This document shows, in pieces, positions 35,080 through 44,526 of a stretch of DNA of 64,000 bases (its first letter is position 1; every line of letters begins with the position of its first letter). The stretch is from the NCBI RefSeq assembly GCF_000025305.1, contig NC_013740.1, forward strand, positions 558,001 through 622,000. Direction: 5' to 3'. This stretch comes from Acidaminococcus fermentans DSM 20731 (GTDB lineage: Bacteria > Bacillota > Negativicutes > Acidaminococcales > Acidaminococcaceae). The position numbers and the translations under genes are program-made. Under the pieces are notes generated by a model. The model searched no databases and was not told where the DNA came from. It worked only from the letters and a program-made list of their open reading frames with translations.

Positions 35080-35673
35080 ATGAGCTATGTGCCTATTGTG
35101 GTGGAACAGACCAGTAAAGGCGAACGGAGCTATGATATTTATTCCCGGCTGCTGAAAGATCGGATCATCTTTGTCACCGGGGAGATCGAAGATCACATGG
35201 CCAACCTGATCATTGCCCAGCTGCTGTTCCTGGAATCCGAGGATCCGGATAAGGATGTCCATCTCTACATCAACAGCCCGGGCGGCAGTGTCAGCGCCGG
35301 GCTGGCGATTTATGACACCATGCAGTACATCCGGCCGGATGTTTCCACCATTTGTGTGGGGATGGCGGCCTCCATGGCTTCCGTACTGCTGGCGGCCGGT
35401 ACCAAAGGGAAACGCTATGCCCTGCCTCATTCCAGAGTGATGATCCATCAGCCTCTGGGCGGGGCCCAGGGCCAGGCCACGGACATTGAGATCCATGCCC
35501 GTGAAATCCTGCGGATCCGGGAAGAGATGAACCAGATTTTGGCCAGCCACACCGGTCAGACCCCGGAACAGATCCGTCTGGATACGGAACGGGATCATTT
35601 CATGACTGCTGAGGAAGCCGCGAATTATGGTCTGATCGACCAGGTGGTCCATCAGATCAAGACCCAGAAATAA
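35080..35673 (+). CDS. clpP: ATP-dependent Clp protease proteolytic subunit
   Basis: 197 residues from ATG 35080; CAGGAGGTG ends just upstream, so the in-frame GTG at 35071 is part of the ribosome site. The catalytic serine S98 is in GMAASMAS and histidine H123 in RVMIHQP; the aspartate follows in [11 protein letters not shown]. ClpP forms a double heptameric barrel fed by ClpX, encoded 41 nt downstream. The usual short propeptide is present ([20 protein letters not shown]). Confidence 0.96.
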   Translation: MSYVPIVVEQTSKGERSYDIYSRLLKDRIIFVTGEIEDHMANLIIAQLLFLESEDPDKDVHLYINSPGGSVSAGLAIYDTMQYIRPDVSTICVGMAASMASVLLAAGTKGKRYALPHSRVMIHQPLGGAQGQATDIEIHAREILRIREEMNQILASHTGQTPEQIRLDTERDHFMTAEEAANYGLIDQVVHQIKTQK

Positions 35674-35714
35674 GGGGTAAGTCCATCTTGCCCTGGCTGT
35701 AAGGAGGGTTTCAG

Positions 35715-36986
35715 ATGGGTTACGATGACAAGAACAGTCTGGACGGTCCGGACTATACCTGTTCCTTCTGCGGAAAGAAGCAGAGCCAGGTGAAAAAACT
35801 GATCGCCGGCCACAATGTGTTTATCTGTGATGAGTGCATTGCCCTGTGCAATGAGATGCTGGAGAAAGACCTGAAGGCTCCGGCGGAAGAAACCATCACG
35901 GATCTGCCCAAACCCAAGGAAATCAAGGCCATCCTGGACGAATATGTCATCGGCCAGGAAGAAGCCAAGAAGACCCTGGCTGTGGCTGTATACAACCATT
36001 ACAAACGGATCAATTATGAACAGGGCCATCATCAGGACGTGGAACTCCAGAAGTCCAATATCCTGATGCTGGGGCCCACGGGCAGCGGGAAAACCCTGCT
36101 GGCCCAGACCCTGGCCAAGATCCTGAAAGTTCCTTTTGCCATTGCGGATGCCACCAGCCTCACCGAGGCCGGATACGTTGGGGAAGACGTGGAAAACATC
36201 CTGCTGCGGCTGATCCAGAATGCGGATTACGACATTGCCCGGGCGGAACGGGGCATTGTCTACATCGATGAAATCGACAAGATTTCCCGGAAATCCGAGA
36301 ATCCTTCCATCACCCGGGATGTATCCGGGGAAGGGGTCCAGCAGGCTCTGCTGAAGATCCTGGAAGGGACGGTGGCCAATGTTCCGCCCCAGGGAGGACG
36401 GAAGCATCCCCACCAGGAACTGATCCAGATCGATACCACCAACATCCTCTTTATCTGCGGCGGCGCTTTTGCCGGTCTGGAAAACGTGATCAACGCCCGG
36501 ACCGGGAAAAAGAGCATGGGTTTCGGGGCGGAAATCCCCACCCAGGCAGAAAAGAAAAGCGAGAATCCCTTCCGGCAGGTGCTGCCGGAGGATTTCGTGA
36601 AGTATGGGCTGATCCCCGAATTCGTGGGACGGCTGCCGGTGGTGGTCACCCTGGACAACCTGGATGAAAAGGCACTGATCAAGATCTTGACGGAACCCAA
36701 GAACGCCCTGACCAAGCAGTATGAACATCTGCTGGCCATGGATCATGTGGAACTGGATTTCGAAGAAGGAGCCCTGAAGGCCATTGCCCACGAAGCCCTG
36801 GCACGGAATGCCGGCGCCAGAGGACTGCGTGCCATCATCGAAGGCATCATGAAGAATGTGATGTATGAGGTTCCCAGTCGGGACAATGTGGAAAAATGCA
36901 TCGTGACAGCAGATGTGGTAACCAAACACAAGGACCCCAAGCTGCTGCTGAAGCAGGAAGATAACGATACAAGAAAGAATGCCTAG
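35715..36986 (+). CDS. clpX: ATP-dependent Clp protease ATP-binding subunit ClpX
   Basis: 423 residues. Zinc-binding domain with C16, C19, C37 and C40 that recruits substrates and adaptors; AAA+ core with GPTGSGKT (about 120-127), the pore loop GYVGEDVE, and the ClpP-docking IGF-type loop replaced by MGFGAE. Ribosome site AAGGAGGG before ATG. It unfolds ssrA-tagged and other proteins for ClpP. A hairpin at 36993-37027 separates it from lon. Confidence 0.96.
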   Translation: MGYDDKNSLDGPDYTCSFCGKKQSQVKKLIAGHNVFICDECIALCNEMLEKDLKAPAEETITDLPKPKEIKAILDEYVIGQEEAKKTLAVAVYNHYKRINYEQGHHQDVELQKSNILMLGPTGSGKTLLAQTLAKILKVPFAIADATSLTEAGYVGEDVENILLRLIQNADYDIARAERGIVYIDEIDKISRKSENPSITRDVSGEGVQQALLKILEGTVANVPPQGGRKHPHQELIQIDTTNILFICGGAFAGLENVINARTGKKSMGFGAEIPTQAEKKSENPFRQVLPEDFVKYGLIPEFVGRLPVVVTLDNLDEKALIKILTEPKNALTKQYEHLLAMDHVELDFEEGALKAIAHEALARNAGARGLRAIIEGIMKNVMYEVPSRDNVEKCIVTADVVTKHKDPKLLLKQEDNDTRKNA

Positions 36987-36992
36987 AGAAAA

Positions 36993-37027
36993 GGAAAAGG
37001 GGTGCTGGCATCCCTTTTCCCTTTTTC
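36993..37027 (+). terminator. Terminator or attenuator between clpX and lon
   Basis: GGAAAAGGG (36993-37001) and CCCTTTTCC (37012-37020), then CTTTTTCT. lon begins 28 nt later, so read-through is probable. Confidence 0.65.
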
Positions 37028-37054
37028 TCTATTCAGTAAGGACGGTGAAACAAG

Positions 37055-39373
37055 ATGTTGGATGCCAATACTATGAGACTGCCGCTGCTGCCCCTGCGGG
37101 GAATCCTGGTTTTCCCGGGGATGATCATCAACCTGGATGTGGGCCGGGACCGCTCCATCCGGGCAGTGGAAAGCGCCATGAATATGGGAAAGCGGATCCT
37201 GTTGGTGACCCAGCGGTCCGCAGAAGAAAATGACCCTACCGCCAAGAGCCTGTACAATTTCGGCGTCATTGCGGAAATCAAGCAGCTGCTGAAGCTGCCC
37301 AACGGGGCTATGCGGATCCTGGTGGAAGGGCTGACCCGGGTGGAAGTGATCTCCGTGGTGGATGCCGTGGGGATGAACCTGGAAGCCTATGTGGCGGAAC
37401 GGGAAGACGTGAACGACCACTCCAATGAAGTGGAAGCCCTGAAGCGGATGCTGGTGGAGACCTTTGAACAGTGGGTCCTGGCCAGCAAAAAAGTGAATAC
37501 GGAAGTGCTGCTCACCTTCAAGGATCAGCCGGATCCCGGGAAGATCGCCGACATGATCGCCGGCTACCTGACCATTGACGTGGAGGAAAAGGAAAAACTC
37601 CTGGAAGCGGTCAATGTGAAGGACCGGCTCCACCTGCTCTATGGGTACCTGTGCAAGGAACTGGAAATCGTCAACCTGGAAAAGGACATTTCCCAGCAGG
37701 TGCGGAAACAGATCGAGCAGAACCAACGGGAATACTATCTGCGGGAACAGCTGAAAGCCATCAACAAGGAACTGGACGAAGGGGGCGAAAAAGGCTCCGA
37801 AGTCAAGGAATACCAGGAAAAGATGAAGAAGCTGAAGCTTCCTCAGGATGTCCAGGAAAAAATGGACAAGGAACTGGACCGTCTGTACAAAATGCCGCCC
37901 ATGATGGCAGAAAGCGCCGTGATCCGGAATTACCTGGATACGGTGCTGAGCCTGCCCTGGGGGAAGATGACCCAGGACAACTACGACCTGAAGAAAGCTG
38001 CTGCGGTACTGGACAAGGACCATTACGGCCTGAAGAAAGTCAAGGAACGGATCCTGGATTATCTGGCGGTCCGGGCCCTGACCCAAAGCAATCGGGGACC
38101 CATCATCTGCCTGGTGGGGCCTCCCGGTGTGGGCAAAACCAGTCTGGCCCAGAGCATTGCCCGGGCAGTGAACCGGAAATTCACCCGGATCAGTCTGGGG
38201 GGCATCCGGGATGAAGCAGAAATCCGGGGCCACCGGAGGACCTACATCGGGGCCATGCCCGGCCGGCTCATCAACGGGATGATCGACTGCGGCACCGACA
38301 ACCCGGTGTTCCTGCTGGACGAAGTGGACAAGATGGGGGCGGATTTCCGGGGCGACCCGGCCTCTGCCCTGCTGGAAGTGCTGGATCCGGAACAGAACAG
38401 CCATTTCAGCGACCACTATATCGAGTTTCCCTATGATATGAGCAACGTGTTCTGGATCGTTACCGCCAACACCGTGGAAACCATTCCCCCGGCGCTCCTG
38501 GACCGGCTGGAAGTCATCGAACTGTCCAGTTACACCGACGAGGAAAAACTGAAGATCGCCCAGCTCCATCTGCTGCCCAAGGAACGGAAGGCCAACGGCC
38601 TCACCGGAAAGCAGCTGAGCCTGGGCGCCGCTTCCATCCAGCACATCATCCGGGACTATACCCGGGAAGCCGGGGTCCGGAACCTGGAACGGAAGATTGC
38701 CACCGTATGCCGGAAAGCGGCACGGAAAATCGTGGAAGACGGAGTGGCCAAAGTCAGCGTCACCCCGGCCCATCTGAAAGACTACCTGGGGCCGGCCATT
38801 TTCCTGGAAAGCGACCTCCGGGCCCGGTCCGAAGTGGGGGTCTGCACCGGTCTGGCCTGGACCAGCGTGGGCGGCGAACTGCTGAAGATCGAAGTGGTGG
38901 TCTGCGAAGGCAAGGGCAAACTGGTCCTCACCGGCCAGCTGGGGGATGTGATGAAGGAAAGCGCCCAGGCGGCCTTTACCTACATCCGGTCCCGGGCCAA
39001 GGAACTGGGGCTGCCTGCTGACTTCAATGAGAAAGTGGATATCCACATCCATGTGCCGGAAGGGGCCATTCCCAAGGATGGGCCTTCCGCCGGGATCACC
39101 ATGGCCACGGCTATGGAAAGCGCCCTGACCAAACGGAAGGTGAAGGCGGATCTGGCCATGACTGGGGAAATCACCATCACCGGCCATGTACTGCCCATCG
39201 GGGGCCTGAAGGAAAAGGTCCTGGCCGCCCACCGGTACCGGGTGAAGACCGTGCTGATCCCCCGCCAGAACCAGCAGGATCTGGAGGAAATCCCCGAAAA
39301 GGTCCGGAACGACATGACCTTTATTCCGGTGGACAGCATGGACCAGGTGACCAAACTGGCCCTGGAGGCATGA
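37055..39373 (+). CDS. lon: ATP-dependent protease Lon
   Basis: 772 residues, LonA type. N-terminal substrate domain ([15 protein letters not shown]), AAA+ module with GPPGVGKTS (355-363) and the sensor motifs, then the protease domain with catalytic S678 in [12 protein letters not shown] and the partner lysine about 43 residues later. It degrades misfolded and regulatory proteins in the cytoplasm. It ends one base before the engB ATG (TGATATG), so the two are coupled. Confidence 0.96.
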   Translation: MLDANTMRLPLLPLRGILVFPGMIINLDVGRDRSIRAVESAMNMGKRILLVTQRSAEENDPTAKSLYNFGVIAEIKQLLKLPNGAMRILVEGLTRVEVISVVDAVGMNLEAYVAEREDVNDHSNEVEALKRMLVETFEQWVLASKKVNTEVLLTFKDQPDPGKIADMIAGYLTIDVEEKEKLLEAVNVKDRLHLLYGYLCKELEIVNLEKDISQQVRKQIEQNQREYYLREQLKAINKELDEGGEKGSEVKEYQEKMKKLKLPQDVQEKMDKELDRLYKMPPMMAESAVIRNYLDTVLSLPWGKMTQDNYDLKKAAAVLDKDHYGLKKVKERILDYLAVRALTQSNRGPIICLVGPPGVGKTSLAQSIARAVNRKFTRISLGGIRDEAEIRGHRRTYIGAMPGRLINGMIDCGTDNPVFLLDEVDKMGADFRGDPASALLEVLDPEQNSHFSDHYIEFPYDMSNVFWIVTANTVETIPPALLDRLEVIELSSYTDEEKLKIAQLHLLPKERKANGLTGKQLSLGAASIQHIIRDYTREAGVRNLERKIATVCRKAARKIVEDGVAKVSVTPAHLKDYLGPAIFLESDLRARSEVGVCTGLAWTSVGGELLKIEVVVCEGKGKLVLTGQLGDVMKESAQAAFTYIRSRAKELGLPADFNEKVDIHIHVPEGAIPKDGPSAGITMATAMESALTKRKVKADLAMTGEITITGHVLPIGGLKEKVLAAHRYRVKTVLIPRQNQQDLEEIPEKVRNDMTFIPVDSMDQVTKLALEA

Positions 39374-39374
39374 T

Positions 39375-40004
39375 ATGGCAGGAAAAGAATGGGACATCAT
39401 CGGTGCTTCCTATGTGGCTTCGGCGGTGAAGGCCACCCAGTATCCCCAGGATACCATTGATGAAGTGGCGTTTATCGGACGGAGCAATGTGGGGAAATCA
39501 TCCCTGCTGAATTCCCTGGCCCGGCGGAAAGGCCTGGCCAGGGTCAGCAGTTCTCCCGGCAAGACCCAGACCATCAATTTCTATTCCTTCCAGGCCAAAC
39601 GGCAGCTGGAGGATGAACCGGAACGGCACACCTATTATGCGGTGGACCTGCCCGGGTATGGATTTGCCCGGACCAGCAAGGGAAACAAGGAACAGTGGTC
39701 GGCATTCATCTGCAAGTACATGGAGAACTCCCAGTATCTGAAACTGGTCTGTGTGCTGATGGATATCCGTCATGCACCTATGGAAAGTGACATCGACTGC
39801 TACCAGTGGCTGCTGAATCTGGGGCTGCCCATCATGGTGATCCTGACCAAAAGCGACAAGCTGAGCAAGGGAGCCGTGGCCAGCCAGAAGGCACTGTACA
39901 AGAAAACCTTTGGTCTGCGGGATGAGCAGATCATGACCTACAGTTCCACCAGCCATACCACACGGAAAGAACTGATCAACCGGATCATGGAGCATTTGGA
40001 ATAA
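39375..40004 (+). CDS. engB: Ribosome biogenesis GTPase EngB (YsxC/YihA)
   Basis: 209 residues. G1 GRSNVGKSS, G3 DLPGYG and G4 TKSD are intact, with SSSPGKTQTINFY as the switch I region. EngB helps late assembly of the 50S subunit. The order lon-engB is conserved in many Firmicutes. A short acidic insert (QLEDEPERHTYY) lies before G3. The GGCTGTTGC-family terminator follows 6 nt after the stop. Confidence 0.95.
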   Translation: MAGKEWDIIGASYVASAVKATQYPQDTIDEVAFIGRSNVGKSSLLNSLARRKGLARVSSSPGKTQTINFYSFQAKRQLEDEPERHTYYAVDLPGYGFARTSKGNKEQWSAFICKYMENSQYLKLVCVLMDIRHAPMESDIDCYQWLLNLGLPIMVILTKSDKLSKGAVASQKALYKKTFGLRDEQIMTYSSTSHTTRKELINRIMEHLE

Positions 40005-40009
40005 AAGAA

Positions 40010-40037
40010 GGGGCTGTTGCGAAAGCAACAGCCCCTT
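40010..40037 (+). terminator. rho-independent terminator of the protease run
   Basis: GGGGCTGTTGC, GAAA loop, GCAACAGCCCC, TTT. The stem matches the one at 28769-28794 base for base. Confidence 0.85.
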
Positions 40038-40047
40038 TACCATTTCC

Positions 40048-40075
40048 TTGAAATATTGTACAATTCTGTTATGTT
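40048..40075 (+). promoter_or_regulatory. Candidate promoter of the NUDIX gene
   Basis: TTGAAA (40048-40053), 16-nt spacer, TATGTT (40070-40075). Confidence 0.45.
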
Positions 40076-40104
40076 CGATACAAAAATGAAGGGAGAAAAC
40101 CGCG

Positions 40105-40773
40105 ATGAGTCAGGAACTGGAACAGCGCCGGCTGCTGGCCGGGCTTTGGAAGGACCAGCGGCAGCGGGTGGACCGGACCCTGCGTCTGTGGGAAAGTGCT
40201 GTGCTGCTGCCCCTGCGGTGGACAAGGCACGGGTGGGAAATCCTCTTTGAGGTCCGGGCCGCCACCATGAAATGGCAGCCGGGAGACATCTGTTTTCCCG
40301 GAGGCCACCGGGAGGAAACGGATGCCAGTTTCTGCGCCACAGCCCTTCGGGAAACCCGGGAAGAACTGGGAATCCCGGAGGATAAGATCCAGGTGTTGGG
40401 GCCCCTGGACTATTTTTACGGCTATTCCGGGCCCCTGATCTATCCCTTTGCCGGGATCCTTCCGGCCCAGCCCCCTCTCCGTCTGGATCATACGGAAGTG
40501 GAGGAGGTGTTCGCCGTCCCCCTGAAGGATCTGCTGGCCATCCATCCGGTGGTGGGAAAACTTTCTCTCGCCAGCCGGCAGGAGCCGGGATTCCCGGCCC
40601 AGTGGGCCTATGGCTTCCAGGACGGATGGAATATCCGGGGCGGTTATGAAGTGTTCTTCTATCCCTGGAAAAAGCGGATCATCTGGGGCATTACTGCCCG
40701 GATCCTCCACCAGTTCCTGGAACGGGTGCGTCAGGGAGGACTGCTGCCGGAAGAGGCTGACCGGGACCGCTGA
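40105..40773 (+). CDS. NUDIX hydrolase (CoA pyrophosphatase-like)
   Basis: 222 residues. The NUDIX box runs from FPGGHREETDASFCATAL into RETREELGI, with D in place of the first acidic E as in the NudL/CoA pyrophosphatase group, and the upstream LPLRWTRHGWEILFEVR segment fits that group. It would cleave CoA or a similar nucleoside diphosphate derivative. Its last 83 bp overlap the 3' end of the convergent secretin gene, so its C-terminal 27 residues are encoded opposite secretin codons. Confidence 0.85.
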   Translation: MSQELEQRRLLAGLWKDQRQRVDRTLRLWESAVLLPLRWTRHGWEILFEVRAATMKWQPGDICFPGGHREETDASFCATALRETREELGIPEDKIQVLGPLDYFYGYSGPLIYPFAGILPAQPPLRLDHTEVEEVFAVPLKDLLAIHPVVGKLSLASRQEPGFPAQWAYGFQDGWNIRGGYEVFFYPWKKRIIWGITARILHQFLERVRQGGLLPEEADRDR

Positions 40774-41908
40774 GATACGGGGTCAGGAACATGCAGACTT
40801 CCGTCCGGTTCCGGCTCCTGCTGCGGAATTTGAACAGTTCTCCCAGAAGAGGGAGCTTGGACAGCAGGGGAATGGCTTCCATCCGGTGTTGTTCCTGTTC
40901 GCTGATCAGGCCCCCGATTACCAGGGTCTCCTTTTCCCGGAGCCGTACATGGGTATCTGCCGTCCGGCTGGTGATCCGGTAATTCTTCAGTTCGGCGATC
41001 AGGGTAGGGGTGCTCACTTCCGTATGGACCTTTGCGGTGATCAGGCCGTCCTGGCTCAGATAGGGAGTGTAGGAGAGCCGGATGCCGGCATCCACATATT
41101 CCGTGGTGCTGGTGGTGGTGCTGTTGGTGACCTTTTCCGTGACCACCGGGATATGGTCCCCGATGAAGATGCTGGCTTCCCGCCCCGGCAGAGTGATGAT
41201 CCGGGGAGTGGCCAGGACCTTGGCTTTGCCTTCCTGACAGAGAGCACTGAGCCGGGCCTGGAAACTGGCACCGTAGCTGTGGCCCAGATGGAGCCGCCCG
41301 CCAAAGCCCCCTTCGCCCTTTTTCCGGCCTTCCGGAAGAGCGCTCCAGTCCCACTGGAGTCCCAGTTCCCGGGAGGCACTTTCCCCCAGGGACAGGATCC
41401 GGGCTTCCAGGGTGATCTGCCGGGTGGGCCGGTCCAGGGCCTTCAGGGCTTCCTTCAGCCGGTTTTCTTCTCCCGGGGAGCCATGGAAAAGAATGGCATT
41501 GGTGTCCCGGGACCAGGCCAGGGGGGTGGAAAACAGGGGCTTCAGGGTTTCCGCCGTTTCCCGGGCGGAAATATATTCCAGGGGATGGACGGTGAGCCGG
41601 CCATACAAGGCATCCATCCGTTCCGGAGAGGCCACCCACAGGGTGTTCCCTTCTTCCCGGAAGCACAGGCCCTGACTGCGGGTGACCATTTCCAGTGCCT
41701 GGGGAAAAGGCAGCTGTTGGATTTCCAGGGACAGGGTCCCGGGAATCTGGGAATCCAGCACCAGATTCCGTCCGGCCATTTGGGCCATGCTCTGGAGCAC
41801 GTCCCGGACCGGCGCTTCCTGTACGGAAAGAGAAAGGGGTTCAGCAGCCAGGACCCAGCGGACCGGGGTAAAAATACAGAAAATACAGAACAGGAGCAGA
41901 AGCTTCAT
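40691..41908 (-). CDS. Type IV pilus/type II secretion secretin (PilQ/GspD-like)
   Basis: 405 residues, short for a secretin. Signal peptide MKLLLLFCIFCIFTPV..AA, then a STN-type domain (PVRDVLQSMAQMAGRN), one N1/NolW-like domain (VHPLEYISARETAETLKPLF) and the secretin channel (LATPRIITLPGREASIFIGDHIPV, then ETLVIGGLISEQ). It should form the outer-membrane gate for a pilus. Start ATG 41908 shares its first base with the PilP-like gene's TAA stop; GGGAGGTG is 5 nt upstream, and a GTG six bases further out is less likely. No AMIN domains or lipoprotein partner are seen. Its end overlaps the NUDIX gene. Confidence 0.85.
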   Translation of the reverse strand: MKLLLLFCIFCIFTPVRWVLAAEPLSLSVQEAPVRDVLQSMAQMAGRNLVLDSQIPGTLSLEIQQLPFPQALEMVTRSQGLCFREEGNTLWVASPERMDALYGRLTVHPLEYISARETAETLKPLFSTPLAWSRDTNAILFHGSPGEENRLKEALKALDRPTRQITLEARILSLGESASRELGLQWDWSALPEGRKKGEGGFGGRLHLGHSYGASFQARLSALCQEGKAKVLATPRIITLPGREASIFIGDHIPVVTEKVTNSTTTSTTEYVDAGIRLSYTPYLSQDGLITAKVHTEVSTPTLIAELKNYRITSRTADTHVRLREKETLVIGGLISEQEQHRMEAIPLLSKLPLLGELFKFRSRSRNRTEVCMFLTPYLSGPGQPLPAAVLPDAPVPGTGGGSGQ

Positions 41909-42417
41909 TACCACACCTCCCCAATGGCCAGGGTGGCCTCTTCGCAGACCAGGGCGGAGGGCAGCACCTGCCGGATGATGCCCTGGGAGGGAAGCGGGTC
42001 CCCCGGACCCAGGAGCCGGGTGCCTTCCGGCAGGGCTACCAGCGCCTTGCGTTTCCCCCGGTGTTCCAGGATTCCCAGAAGACGGCGGCAGGGAGCCGGC
42101 GCCGGTGGAGCAGCCGGAGCAGGAGCGGCCGGGACGGGAGCCTTTGCCGGGACTACCGGCGGTTTGGAAGAAGCCGGGAGGCTGGGATGATCCAGGGGGC
42201 GGAAGGGGTCCCGCCGGGGAAGTCTGCCGGGTTTGCGGATTTCCGGTTCCGATGTCCGGCCTTCCGCTTCTGCCAGAGCGGGCAGGGAGGGAAAATCCGG
42301 AAGAGCGGGGGAAGGGAACAGGAACAGCAGGGATCCGGTGCCCAGAACGGCCAGACCAAGGGAAAGGGCCATCCTGGAGGAAAGAGAGACGGTGGGCAAA
42401 ATCTTGTGGGAAAACAT
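41908..42417 (-). CDS. PilP/GspC-like secretin linker protein
   Basis: 169 residues. One N-terminal membrane helix (about 16-36), a long proline/alanine-rich linker with RRDPFRPL (the PilP-type DPF motif) and a C-terminal beta domain (LLGILEHRGKRKALVALP, then LLGPGDPLPSQGIIRQV) like the HR domain of PilP/GspC. Such proteins connect PilN/PilO to the secretin in the periplasm; the partners are in the operon at 0.1-3 kb. AAGGAGG precedes ATG. It overlaps the secretin start by 1 nt. Similarity is by architecture, so moderate certainty. Confidence 0.72.
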   Translation of the reverse strand: MFSHKILPTVSLSSRMALSLGLAVLGTGSLLFLFPSPALPDFPSLPALAEAEGRTSEPEIRKPGRLPRRDPFRPLDHPSLPASSKPPVVPAKAPVPAAPAPAAPPAPAPCRRLLGILEHRGKRKALVALPEGTRLLGPGDPLPSQGIIRQVLPSALVCEEATLAIGEVW

Positions 42418-42449
42418 GGGAACCTCCTTACTGATTGGTATCAGGTTCC

Positions 42450-42476
42450 ATTATAGGAAATTTCAGGAAACTTTCC
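42450..42476. promoter_or_regulatory. Divergent pilus control region
   Basis: A minus-strand TATAAT (42455-42450) serves the PilP-secretin pair. Just upstream lie two small palindromes, GAAATTTC (42457-42464) and GGAAACTTTCC (42466-42476), between the divergent pilus genes. No clear -35. Confidence 0.4.
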
Positions 42477-42541
42477 TACCCCAACCGTCATTACAGGGAA
42501 AAAAAGGGATATGAATGGACAGTCAGAAAGGAGTCGATGCT

Positions 42542-43780
42542 ATGTTTGGGCATTCCTGCGGGATAGAAAGGGACGTCGGACCATTCCGGTGGAAGGATCC
42601 TCTGGAAAGAAGGGTAGGGAGCGGTCCTGTGTCCCCGGCGGTGCTCCTGGCCCGGGAAGTGGTGGAACAGGCTTTGGAACAGGGGGCCAGTGACATCCAT
42701 CTGGAACCGGAAACGGACGGGATGGTGATCCGCTGCCGGCTGGACGGCGTGCTTCAGAAGCTCCGGACCGTGCCGAAAAATCTCCAGGACCCGCTGGTTT
42801 CCCGGTTTAAGATTCTTTCCGGCATGGACATCGGAGAAAAACGGCTGCCCCAGGACGGACGGTTCCAGGAAGCCTGGCAGGACCGGCAGGTGGACGTGAG
42901 GGTTTCCTCCCTGCCCACCCTCCATGGGGAAAGTCTGGTGCTGCGGCTCCTGGACCAGGAGAACGTCGCCCTGGATCTCTCCCGGCTGGGATTCAGCCAC
43001 CACAACCGGGCACGGCTGGACCGGTGTCTGCAGAAACCCCATGGATTGTTCCTGGTCACCGGTCCCACCGGCAGCGGAAAATCCACTACCCTGTACGGGG
43101 CTCTGGCCGCCCTGGACCGGGACCATCAGAAAATCATTACCGTGGAAGACCCGGTGGAGTATCAGCTGCCGGGAATCCGCCAGGTGGCCGTCCGGCCCAA
43201 AATCGGCCTGACCTTCAGCCGCTGTCTCCGAAGTATCCTGCGCCAGGATCCGGACTGCATCCTGATTGGGGAAATCCGGGACGGGGAAACCGCCGCCATG
43301 GCCATCCAGGCGGCGCTTACCGGGCACCGGGTCCTGAGCACCCTTCACACCAACACCGCAGCCGGAGCGGTGAACCGGATCCTGGACATGGGGGTGGAAC
43401 CCTATCTGGCAGCCTCTGCCCTCCAGGGGGTGGCCGGGCAGCTTCTGGTCCGAAGACTGTGCAGCCACTGCAAAAAGGCGTATACTGTACAGGAGCAGGC
43501 TTGGGAATGGAGCTATCTGGGGCTGCAGGAACCCCGGACGCTGTACAGGGCCCAGGGCTGTCCCCGCTGCCGGCATACCGGGTATGGGGGACGGCTGCCC
43601 CTGCAGGAGGTACTGCTTGTGGAAGGATCCGTCCGCCAGGGAATCCTGGACGGGTGGCATGAAGAAGCACTGGAAAAAGAAGCCCGGAAGACCGGATTCC
43701 GGTCCCTCCGGGATGACGGACGGGAGAAGGTGCTGGCCGGAGAGACCAGTGCGGAGGAACTGCTCCGGGTATTGGGATAA
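42542..43780 (+). CDS. Type IV pilus assembly ATPase (PilB/GspE-like)
   Basis: 412 residues from ATG 42542, chosen because AAAGGAG (42527-42533) sits 8 nt upstream; ATG 42515 in frame lies before that site. It lacks the N-terminal MshEN domain of full-length PilB. The core is complete: SDIHLEP, GPTGSGKST Walker A (174-182), VEDPVEY Asp box, LRQDPDCILIGEIRD Walker B and STLHTN His box, then a tetracysteine zinc site (CSHCKKAYT and CPRCRHTGYGG). It powers pilus extension or pseudopilus assembly at the inner membrane. Divergent from PilP-secretin. Confidence 0.88.
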   Translation: MFGHSCGIERDVGPFRWKDPLERRVGSGPVSPAVLLAREVVEQALEQGASDIHLEPETDGMVIRCRLDGVLQKLRTVPKNLQDPLVSRFKILSGMDIGEKRLPQDGRFQEAWQDRQVDVRVSSLPTLHGESLVLRLLDQENVALDLSRLGFSHHNRARLDRCLQKPHGLFLVTGPTGSGKSTTLYGALAALDRDHQKIITVEDPVEYQLPGIRQVAVRPKIGLTFSRCLRSILRQDPDCILIGEIRDGETAAMAIQAALTGHRVLSTLHTNTAAGAVNRILDMGVEPYLAASALQGVAGQLLVRRLCSHCKKAYTVQEQAWEWSYLGLQEPRTLYRAQGCPRCRHTGYGGRLPLQEVLLVEGSVRQGILDGWHEEALEKEARKTGFRSLRDDGREKVLAGETSAEELLRVLG

Positions 43781-43789
43781 GGAGGCTGT

Positions 43790-44458
43790 ATGCTGCAGTT
43801 GTGGAATCTGTTTGAATTTGCCGGGACCATTGCGTTTGCGGTTTCCGGAGCCATTGTGGGCATGACCCGGAATATGGATGTGTTCGGGATCACGGTACTG
43901 GCTGTGCTCACTGCCGTAGGCGGGGGGATGATCCGGGATGTGCTGGCTGGCTATACGCCGCCCATGGCCCTGGAGAATCCGGGGAATCTGCTGCTGTCGG
44001 TGCTGACGGCCCTGGCCATGTCCTGGCTGTTCGCTTCCTATCGGGTGGCCGGACGGAAACGGCAGATCGTGACCTTCTTCTATATTGCGGCAGATACGGT
44101 GGGGCTGGCTTCCTTTACGGTCACCGGGACTCTGACCGGGCTGTCCCAGGGCAGACCCCACACCTTCGTCTATCCCATTATGCTGGGCCTCTTGACGGCG
44201 GTGGGCGGCGGTGTGCTCCGGGACCTGATGGCCCAGCGGATCCCCAGTGTCCTGAGTACGGACGTGTACGCCACGGCTTCCCTGGCCGGAAGCCTGGTCA
44301 TGTGCCTGTGCTGGCATTATGAAAGCCAGGACCTGGCGCCCTGGCTGGGGGCCTTCATGGTGGTGGCCCTGCGCTTTTTCGCCGTCCGTTTCCGCTGGCA
44401 GCTGATCCATCCCATGGAACGGAGGAAGAGGGGAGAAGGAATAAAAAATGGGAGGTGA
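43790..44458 (+). CDS. UPF0126/TRIC-like membrane protein
   Basis: 222 residues, seven membrane helices in a two-fold repeat: FAGTIAFAVSGAIVGM and GLASFTVTGTLTGL, each followed by TAVGGGMIRD or TAVGGGVLRD. This is the bacterial YicG family, structurally related to TRIC channels; some members transport glycine or conduct cations. It starts 9 nt after the ATPase gene with its own AAGGAGG, so it may share the pilus transcript, but no functional tie is known. Confidence 0.85.
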   Translation: MLQLWNLFEFAGTIAFAVSGAIVGMTRNMDVFGITVLAVLTAVGGGMIRDVLAGYTPPMALENPGNLLLSVLTALAMSWLFASYRVAGRKRQIVTFFYIAADTVGLASFTVTGTLTGLSQGRPHTFVYPIMLGLLTAVGGGVLRDLMAQRIPSVLSTDVYATASLAGSLVMCLCWHYESQDLAPWLGAFMVVALRFFAVRFRWQLIHPMERRKRGEGIKNGR

Positions 44459-44473
44459 AGATTTTCACCTCCC
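44450..44473. terminator. Hairpin at the UPF0126 gene end
   Basis: GGGAGGTGAA and TTCACCTCCC around a 4-nt loop; it includes the stop codon region. Confidence 0.5.
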
Positions 44474-44476
44474 TGG

Positions 44477-44490
44477 TCGCGACCCGTGAC
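44477..44490 (-). repeat. Possible minimal heptamer element
   Basis: Minus strand GTCACGG, GTCGCGA: two units in phase between two hairpins, without the usual cap. Confidence 0.35.
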
Positions 44491-44497
44491 CAGAAAA

Positions 44498-44526
44498 GAG
44501 GTGCTGCCCGGCAGCACCTCTTTTCT
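44498..44526. terminator. Bidirectional terminator
   Basis: GAGGTGCTGC and GCAGCACCTC around CCG, with AAAA before and TTTTCTT after, between convergent UPF0126 and yajQ. Confidence 0.85.
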
